A stretch of 57,421 bases of DNA from Lachnospiraceae bacterium. Its GTDB lineage: Bacteria; Bacillota; Clostridia; Lachnospirales; Lachnospiraceae. The notes beneath the pieces were generated by a model. That model was given only the letters and a program-made list of their open reading frames with translations, ran no database searches and had not been told where the DNA came from. The position numbers were made by a program, and so were the translations under genes. The DNA lies in assembly GCA_022774505.1 (NCBI GenBank), contig JALFLW010000034.1:1-57421 (forward strand), read 5' to 3'. Shown here in pieces: positions 52,158 through 57,421 of this stretch. The first letter of the stretch is position 1. Each line of letters starts with the position of its first letter.

Positions 52158-52991
52158 ATGAAAAACTATAAATTGATCCTGCAGTATGACGGCACGCGCT
52201 ACAGCGGCTGGCAAAAACAGGGAAATACAGACAATACCATACAATTCAAGCTTGAAACAATCGCAGAAAAATTAACAGGGATCCCGACAGATGTAAACGG
52301 CTCCGGAAGAACAGATGCCGGTGTCCATGCTTTGGGACAGGTTGCCAACTTCCACTGTGATGAATCATGTCTTCGTTTCCTACAGCCCCACAGTCCATCC
52401 GCCCATATAGCAAAATCCGTTTTCCCTTCCTGTTCTGCCGCTATGACAGATACCGAATATATACTCCGTTATTTTAATAATGCTCTTCCCATGGATATAC
52501 GTGTACTTCAGGTGGATCAGATGCCTGCACGTTTTCATTCCAGATTAAATGCAAAAGAAAAGCATTATCGCTATGTGATCGACAACCAAACCGTTCCAAA
52601 TGTCTTTGAACGCCGTTATGCCGCAAGGATACCGGCTGAACACGAAAATCGCATTGACTACGATATTGCAGAAATGAACAGGGCTGCGGCATACCTTATC
52701 GGAACACATGATTTCAAAAGTTTCTGCGACAACCGCCACATGAAAAAATCCACTGTCCGCACAATCCGCGATATCCTTATCGAAAACAATAACAATAGGA
52801 TCACTTTGGATTTCTACGGCAATGGATTTCTGTATCATATGGTTCGTATCCTGACAGGAACACTTCTCGAAGTCGGAAGCGGAAAGAAAGTTTCTTCCGA
52901 TATCCCCCGCATCCTGCAGGCACTCGACCGCCGGGAAGCAGGCTTTACGGCACCTGCAACGGGATTATTTTTGGTAGAAGTTACTTATTGA
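52158..52991 (+). CDS. truA: tRNA pseudouridine synthase A
   Basis: TruA makes pseudouridine at tRNA positions 38-40. The 277 residues carry the catalytic motif GSGRTDAGVHALGQ (the Asp is the nucleophile), KEKHYRYVID, and the C-terminal GNGFLYHMVRIL. It is ~25-30 residues longer than usual, owing to a low-complexity insert after FHCDE (~75-97, LRFLQPHSPSAHIAKS). GAGGAAA precedes the start. Its last 11 bases overlap the end of convergent coaBC. Confidence 0.95.
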   Translation: MKNYKLILQYDGTRYSGWQKQGNTDNTIQFKLETIAEKLTGIPTDVNGSGRTDAGVHALGQVANFHCDESCLRFLQPHSPSAHIAKSVFPSCSAAMTDTEYILRYFNNALPMDIRVLQVDQMPARFHSRLNAKEKHYRYVIDNQTVPNVFERRYAARIPAEHENRIDYDIAEMNRAAAYLIGTHDFKSFCDNRHMKKSTVRTIRDILIENNNNRITLDFYGNGFLYHMVRILTGTLLEVGSGKKVSSDIPRILQALDRREAGFTAPATGLFLVEVTY

Positions 52992-54177
52992 TGATTCCCA
53001 TGATCTCCTCCAGCAGTTTTCCTGCCACATCCTCTTTAGACTGTAAAGGCAGCTCAACGGTCTTATCCTCTGTGATCAATGTTACCACATTGGTGTCGCC
53101 GCCAAACCCGGCTCCCTGTACCTTAAGATTATTTGCCACGATCATATCTACATTCTTTTTTATTAATTTCTTTCGGGAATTTTCCAGCATATTCTCTGTT
53201 TCCATAGAAAATCCGCAAAGAAACTGTCCCTCTTTACGATGCTGACCCAGCCAGCCGAGAATATCTTTGGTGCGTGTCAAGGCAATATCACTCTCTCCGT
53301 CTTTCTTTTTGATCTTCTCTGTCGCTGTTGTAACCGGAGTATAATCTGCAACAGCCGCAGCCTTAATGATGATATCCTGCTCGGCCGCACGGCTTGTTAC
53401 AGCCTCAAACATGTCCCTGGCACTTGTGACAGGCACTACATCCACAAACATTGGCGGATCTATCGCCACCGGTCCGGTAACAAGAGTCACTCTCGCTCCT
53501 TTAAGCATTGCCTGCCGGGCAATGGCATATCCCATCTTTCCCGTGGAATGATTCGTAATATAACGAACAGGATCAATTGCTTCTACCGTCGGTCCGGCTG
53601 TCACCAAAATATTCTTTCCGGCCATTGTTTTATCACATGCTGCCTCCCGAAGAATATACTGCAGCAGGATTTCCTCTGACGGAAGCTTTCCGGCACCTAT
53701 GTCATGACATGCCAGCATTCCAACTGCCGGTTCTATTATCTCCATTCCATAGTCCTTCAACTTTTTTAAATTATCCTGTACAATAGGATTCTCATACATA
53801 GCCGTATTCATAGCCGGAGAAATGATCTTTTTGCAGCGGCAGGCCATAACGGTCGTTGTCAGCATATCATCTGCAATGCCATTGGCTATTTTCCCGATCA
53901 CATTTGCGGAAGCCGGTGCGATCAAAACCACATCTGCCTGTTTCGCCAGTGCTACATGCTCTACATTATACTGAAAATTGCGGTCGAATGTATCGATCAG
54001 ACATTTATGGCTTGTCAATGTCTCAAATGTGGTTGGATGTATAAAGTTTGTGGCATTCTGCGTCATCAATACCTGTACATCCGCATGAAGCTTTACCAGC
54101 ATACTTGCCAGATTTGCAATTTTATATGCCGCGATACTTCCTGTCACTCCCAGTACAATCGTTTTTCCTTTTAACAT
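52981..54177 (-). CDS. coaBC: Bifunctional phosphopantothenoylcysteine synthetase/decarboxylase CoaBC
   Basis: CoaBC joins 4'-phosphopantothenate to cysteine (using CTP) and decarboxylates the product on the way to CoA. The 398 residues comprise an N-terminal FMN decarboxylase (CoaC, ~1-180; VTGSIAAYK, SPAMNTAMYENP, ACHDIGAGKLPS) and the CoaB synthetase (~190-398; ILVTAGPTVEAIDPVRYITN, NHSTGKMGYAIA, KTKDI/TRTKDILGWLG, FLCGFSMETENM). It is the last gene of the pantothenate operon, 54 bases after panD. It overlaps convergent truA by 11 bases, with no terminator between. Confidence 0.97.
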   Translation of the reverse strand: MLKGKTIVLGVTGSIAAYKIANLASMLVKLHADVQVLMTQNATNFIHPTTFETLTSHKCLIDTFDRNFQYNVEHVALAKQADVVLIAPASANVIGKIANGIADDMLTTTVMACRCKKIISPAMNTAMYENPIVQDNLKKLKDYGMEIIEPAVGMLACHDIGAGKLPSEEILLQYILREAACDKTMAGKNILVTAGPTVEAIDPVRYITNHSTGKMGYAIARQAMLKGARVTLVTGPVAIDPPMFVDVVPVTSARDMFEAVTSRAAEQDIIIKAAAVADYTPVTTATEKIKKKDGESDIALTRTKDILGWLGQHRKEGQFLCGFSMETENMLENSRKKLIKKNVDMIVANNLKVQGAGFGGDTNVVTLITEDKTVELPLQSKEDVAGKLLEEIMGIINK

Positions 54178-54231
54178 TTTTTGCTCCTCGCTATCGTATC
54201 TGTCCGGTTTTTAGGACTGTCTTTTCATTCA

Positions 54232-54615
54232 CTATGATAACTGTCCATGCTTTTCATAGCTTGTCACGCGGCTGATATGATTATCTCCATCCACAAAAAC
54301 CACCTTTGGCCTATGCTCTTTTGCTTCCTCCGGTGTCATCTGACAATAGCACATAATGATCACATGATCCCCTACCTGTGCCTGTCTCGCTGCCGCGCCG
54401 TTCAGACAGATCATTCCGCTTCCCGGTTCTCCTGCGATCGTATATGTTTCAAAACGATTTCCGTTTTCCACATCCACGATCTGTACCAATTCGTACTCCA
54501 GAATACCTGCCTGTTCCATAAGCTGCGGATCTATCGTAATGCTTCCCACATAATTCAGCTCTGCCTGCTGTACCACAGCACGATGAATCTTTCCCTTTAA
54601 CATTGTAATCTGCAT
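54232..54615 (-). CDS. panD: Aspartate 1-decarboxylase (pyruvoyl proenzyme)
   Basis: PanD turns aspartate into beta-alanine for pantothenate. The 127-residue proenzyme has the self-cleavage site Gly24-Ser25 in NYVGSIT, which gives the pyruvoyl group. [18 protein letters not shown] and VFVDGDNHI also fit the family. The site number fits the start MQITM (GGAG about 11 bases ahead). It lies between panC (53 bases upstream) and coaBC. Confidence 0.97.
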   Translation of the reverse strand: MQITMLKGKIHRAVVQQAELNYVGSITIDPQLMEQAGILEYELVQIVDVENGNRFETYTIAGEPGSGMICLNGAAARQAQVGDHVIIMCYCQMTPEEAKEHRPKVVFVDGDNHISRVTSYEKHGQLS

Positions 54616-54668
54616 TTTCGCTAATTCTCCTTTTTAACTATTCACAAAGCCGCTTCCGTAAATAATAA

Positions 54669-55508
54669 CTATTTAATAAAGTTATCGATCAATCTTGTCT
54701 TTCCAATATATACCGCCATTGCAGCTAAAATTTCTCCCTCGGTACTCTCTACCGGCTCCAGAGTATTCCAATCGACAATTTCCACATAATCAATTTTTGC
54801 CAGAGGTTCTTTCTCAATCTCCGCACGAATGGCTGCGATCACTTTCCCTGCATCCTTCTCGCCATCCTCGATCATCTGTCTGCCAAGCTTTAAGGAACGG
54901 GATAAAACGAGAGCTGCTTTTCTCTCCTCCGGACTTAAATAGGTATTTCTGGAGCTTTTGGCAAGTCCGTCCTCTTCACGGATGATCGGACAGCCTACGA
55001 TCTCAATACCAAAATTCAGATCAGATACCATATGACGGATAACTGCCAGCTGCTGTGCATCCTTCTGTCCGAAATAGGCTCTGTCCGGTGTCACAATATT
55101 AAAAAGCTTGGAAACAACAGTGCAGACTCCACGGAAATGAATCGGTCTTGTCTTTCCACAAAGTCCTCCCGTCAGAGTACTCATATCCACAAAGCTTGAG
55201 AAATCATCATGATACATCTCCGATGGCTCAGGATGAAAGATCAGACTTGCTCCTGCATCCTCACACAGGGCTGCATCTCTATCCATATCTCTTGGATAGC
55301 TTTCCAGATCCTCACTTGGTCCAAACTGCATCGGATTTACGAAAACGCTGACAACCACACGGTCATTATCCACTACGGCATGATCGATCAGACTCTTATG
55401 CCCTTCATGAAGATATCCCATGGTCGGGACAAGTCCCACTGTCAGTCCCTGCTTTCTCCACTCCTTTACCTGCTCTCTTACCTCTGCTACTGTATTTACT
55501 ATTTTCAT
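54669..55508 (-). CDS. panC: Pantothenate synthetase
   Basis: PanC condenses pantoate and beta-alanine using ATP. The 279 residues show the HIGH-like PTMGYLHEGHKSLI, VSVFVNPMQFGPSEDL, YFGQKDAQQLAVIRHMV and the KMSKS-like KSSRNTYLS loop. The start MKIVNT has AAAGGAAG upstream; the frame's earlier start adds 11 residues without support. It follows panB by 65 bases in the operon. Confidence 0.97.
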   Translation of the reverse strand: MKIVNTVAEVREQVKEWRKQGLTVGLVPTMGYLHEGHKSLIDHAVVDNDRVVVSVFVNPMQFGPSEDLESYPRDMDRDAALCEDAGASLIFHPEPSEMYHDDFSSFVDMSTLTGGLCGKTRPIHFRGVCTVVSKLFNIVTPDRAYFGQKDAQQLAVIRHMVSDLNFGIEIVGCPIIREEDGLAKSSRNTYLSPEERKAALVLSRSLKLGRQMIEDGEKDAGKVIAAIRAEIEKEPLAKIDYVEIVDWNTLEPVESTEGEILAAMAVYIGKTRLIDNFIK

Positions 55509-55573
55509 TTTGTCATACTTCCTTTCGCAGTATAATCTCATTGACTGAATTTTTCTGACTTCTGTTGATTCTA

Positions 55574-56401
55574 TTAATACAGCTTGTCTAATACGTCATC
55601 ATCTATTTTAAATGTATGTTCCTCTGCCGGATAAGCACTTTCCTGTACTTCCTTAATATATTTTTCAAATCCTTCTTTCATACTCTGCCCGACCTCAGCA
55701 AAACGCTTTACAAACTTTGGAGAATAGTCCGAGAACATCCCAAGCATATCCTGATATACCAGAATCTGTCCGTCACATCCCACACCGGCACCAATACCGA
55801 TCGTAGGAATTTCCAGCTTATCAGTAATGATCTGTGCCAGTTTTGCCGGAATACACTCTAATACAACCGCAAAAGCACCTGCCTCCTGAACAGCCAAAGC
55901 AGCATCTATGATATTCTGGGCAGCTTCCTGACTCTTTCCCTGTACCTTATTGCCACCAAACGCATTGACATGCTGAGGTGTCAGTCCAAGATGGGCACAT
56001 ACAGGAATACCTGCGTCCACGATTGCCTTAATCTGCGGACAGACTTCCTTTCCACCTTCCAGCTTAACTGCATTGCCGCGTCCCTCCTTCATCAGACGCC
56101 CTGCATTAACGACCGCATCATAAACAGATGTCTGATAAGACATAAACGGCATATCGATCATTACCAATGCATTTTTTGCTCCACGGGAAACGGCAGCACC
56201 ATGATGGATCATATCCTCCATTGTTACAGAAATCGTATCCTCATATCCAAGGATTACATTTCCAAGGGAATCTCCTACCAGGATACCATTGATCCCTGCC
56301 TCGTCCTCCAGTTTCGCTGTAGAGTAATCATACGCCGTAAGCATAGCAATCTTTACTCCATCCTTTTTTGCCTGTTTCCATGTCTGTACTGTGTTTTTCA
56401 T
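55574..56401 (-). CDS. panB: 3-methyl-2-oxobutanoate hydroxymethyltransferase
   Basis: PanB adds a hydroxymethyl group from methylene-THF to 2-oxoisovalerate, giving ketopantoate. The 275 residues include [15 protein letters not shown], the metal-site [29 protein letters not shown] and [16 protein letters not shown], plus the catalytic Glu in [10 protein letters not shown] and [11 protein letters not shown]. The ribosome site AAAGG is 11 bases ahead. It is separated from panG by ~240 bases holding 47-bp tandem repeats. Confidence 0.97.
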   Translation of the reverse strand: MKNTVQTWKQAKKDGVKIAMLTAYDYSTAKLEDEAGINGILVGDSLGNVILGYEDTISVTMEDMIHHGAAVSRGAKNALVMIDMPFMSYQTSVYDAVVNAGRLMKEGRGNAVKLEGGKEVCPQIKAIVDAGIPVCAHLGLTPQHVNAFGGNKVQGKSQEAAQNIIDAALAVQEAGAFAVVLECIPAKLAQIITDKLEIPTIGIGAGVGCDGQILVYQDMLGMFSDYSPKFVKRFAEVGQSMKEGFEKYIKEVQESAYPAEEHTFKIDDDVLDKLY

Positions 56402-56518
56402 TTGATTACCAACCTTTCTGAATATCCGCTATCCTTTCGATAGTCGCATTTCCTGTCACCATCCACACCCACGTATAGGTGCAGCCGGCAACGATTTTTA
56501 ATCTGTTCCATTTTACGG

Positions 56519-56659
56519 ACAGATTTCCTCCGGTCCGCGAATGTTTTCATCTGCTTCCTTTTCAAACAGATCTCCTCCGGCCCGCGAATGCTTTCATCTG
56601 CTTCCTTTTTAAACAGATTTCTTTCAACTCGCAAATGCTTTAATCCGCATCCTCCTTAA
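56519..56659 (-). repeat. Three 47-bp tandem repeats at the panG 3' end
   Basis: Units begin at 56519, 56566 and 56613, each with an ACAGAT start, an AATG-TTT core and a CTTCCTTTT-AA end. The first two are ~90% alike and the third is more diverged. The third includes the panG stop codon (56640-56642) and last codons, so the gene's 3' end has been copied into the panG-panB spacer. The period is not a multiple of three. Confidence 0.8.
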
Positions 56660-57421
56660 ACAGCTTCCGGATCGGTGTATAATCCCTGTCCGGATTGCGC
56701 CGCCCAGCAAGCTCTACCATGGTGCTTCCAAGACTCTGATAGATTCTTCCCGCCTTGCTGCCTGCCAGTGCCTGCAGATGCTTTTCAACCGTCTGCGTAT
56801 CTCCGCGCTCCACCGGTCCCGTCAAAGCATTGACACAGCCCTTCTCCAGCATGGATGCGATGTTTCCCTCCACAAGCGGACGCAGAAGTGCCATCGAATC
56901 CTCCTCGGTAAAACCACATTCGGATAACACATCAATGCTCGCCTGCATCAGACCAAGCATTTCATTGCTCGCCATAGCTGCTGCTGCATGGTATTTGATC
57001 TTATCCTCCGCCTTCAGAGTCAACACATGGTGGCCAAGCTCTTCCCACATCGGTTTCATCGCTGCAACCGCCTCCGTATCACCCTCCAGTGTCAGATATG
57101 CTGTATGAAATTGTTCGTATGAATGGAATTTGTCGCTGAACGCGTACATCGGATGCATCGAGATTCCAAGGGCTCCTGCCTCTTCCCGATCAGAAAATAC
57201 ATGAGATGATAATGAACCACTAAAATGACAGATGATATGATGATCTAAGTTTTCTTTCAAAAGTGCTTTCCAGACATGGGCGATCTCGCCGTCCGGTGTC
57301 GTAATAAATATAATATCATTTTCCTGTGTAAGCTCGTGCAGGGTCGCATATGTCCCTGTCCCCACAAAAGTCGCTGCTTCGTCAGCGCTTTCTCTCGTCC
57401 GGCTGTAAAATCCGGTGACAT
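56640..57421 (-). CDS. panG: Ketopantoate reductase PanG-type (DUF2520), partial
   Basis: The frame stays open past the right edge of the window (VTGFYSRTRESADEAATF before VGTGTY), so the N-terminal ~30 residues with the Rossmann GxGxxG are missing. What is seen is the rest of the NADP-binding fold (NDIIFITTPDGEIAHVW, HFSGSLSS, ISMHPMYAF) and the helical DUF2520 domain (KYHAAAAMASNEMLGLM, PLVEGNIASML, ALTGPVERGD). In Francisella and some Firmicutes a protein of this type, PanG, reduces ketopantoate to pantoate. Its place ahead of panBCD-coaBC makes that role likely. Its stop lies in the third 47-bp repeat. Confidence 0.85.
   Translation of the reverse strand, partial: VTGFYSRTRESADEAATFVGTGTYATLHELTQENDIIFITTPDGEIAHVWKALLKENLDHHIICHFSGSLSSHVFSDREEAGALGISMHPMYAFSDKFHSYEQFHTAYLTLEGDTEAVAAMKPMWEELGHHVLTLKAEDKIKYHAAAAMASNEMLGLMQASIDVLSECGFTEEDSMALLRPLVEGNIASMLEKGCVNALTGPVERGDTQTVEKHLQALAGSKAGRIYQSLGSTMVELAGRRNPDRDYTPIRKLFKEDAD

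Noticed and set aside
56398-56634. 78-codon minus-strand frame between panG and panB
   Set aside because: It is built from the 47-bp repeats and the panB leader, has no good ribosome site, and its composition (runs of Lys/Arg/Glu from repeat units in shifting frames) looks like chance.
1-57421. tRNA, rRNA or insertion sequence
   Set aside because: No T-loop/CCA-type patterns, rRNA segments, transposase motifs or terminal inverted repeats with target duplications were recognised in the spacers.

Overview
The window looks like a chromosomal stretch of an anaerobic, endospore-forming, fibre-degrading gut member of the Lachnospiraceae (Roseburia/Agathobacter/Coprococcus/Butyrivibrio relatives). 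The grounds are a moderately AT-rich low-GC Gram-positive sequence with strong AGGAGG ribosome sites, SpoIIID, a SipL-like SPOCS/LysM protein, CwlD, PPi-dependent pyruvate phosphate dikinase, an Fe-alcohol dehydrogenase, a bacterial ferredoxin, and secreted cellulases with Ig-like, leucine-rich and lysine-rich C-terminal domains. No rRNA, tRNA, CRISPR array, transposase or complete prophage was seen. Species assignment is not possible from sequence reading alone.

Layout. 1-1,440: possible accessory edge with an XRE regulator under a palindromic operator and an unknown protein. 1,460-4,770: ppdK and a bacterial PH-domain protein. 4,880-28,180: a beta-glucan degradation zone interleaved with core genes. 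It holds two cytoplasmic GH3 glycosidases, two secreted GH5 cellulases, the rpoB-rpoC pair (isolated from ribosomal-protein genes), spoIIID, and a trkA-trkH potassium uptake operon. 28,300-31,830: ileS of the long type under a T-box leader. 31,860-34,310: an XRE regulator, then a small cassette of two related membrane proteins around a secreted four-cysteine protein, followed by a PadR regulator; this is the best candidate here for an undescribed signalling system. 34,390-35,350: truncated MacB-like permease. 35,430-41,110: murG plus DUF4250, a large nested palindrome, a GNAT plus chemoreceptor pair, and sipL. 41,170-46,810: ilvE and the cluster GH18-cwlD-tsaC/sua5-ywlE-like-rpiB. In this cluster the YwlE-like phosphatase has lost its P-loop arginine. 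46,810-50,700: mecA, a 23-codon micro-ORF with its own strong promoter ahead of a 76-codon gene, a secreted protein flanked by two copies of a structured repeat, a DUF1858 protein and a 2[4Fe-4S] ferredoxin. 50,700-57,421: Fe-ADH, truA, and the pantothenate/CoA operon panG-panB-panC-panD-coaBC, with panG running off the right edge.

How the parts fit. The secreted GH5 enzymes would cut beta-glucan outside the cell and the GH3 enzymes would finish imported oligosaccharides. PPDK and the Fe-ADH fit fermentative carbon flow. SpoIIID, SipL, CwlD and perhaps the GH18 protein belong to sporulation and germination. MecA and the YwlE-like protein both touch Clp/phospho-arginine proteolysis in Bacillus, though the latter may be catalytically dead here. 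Coordinates are based on reading frames plus ribosome-site choice; family names rest on recognised motifs, not on database searches.
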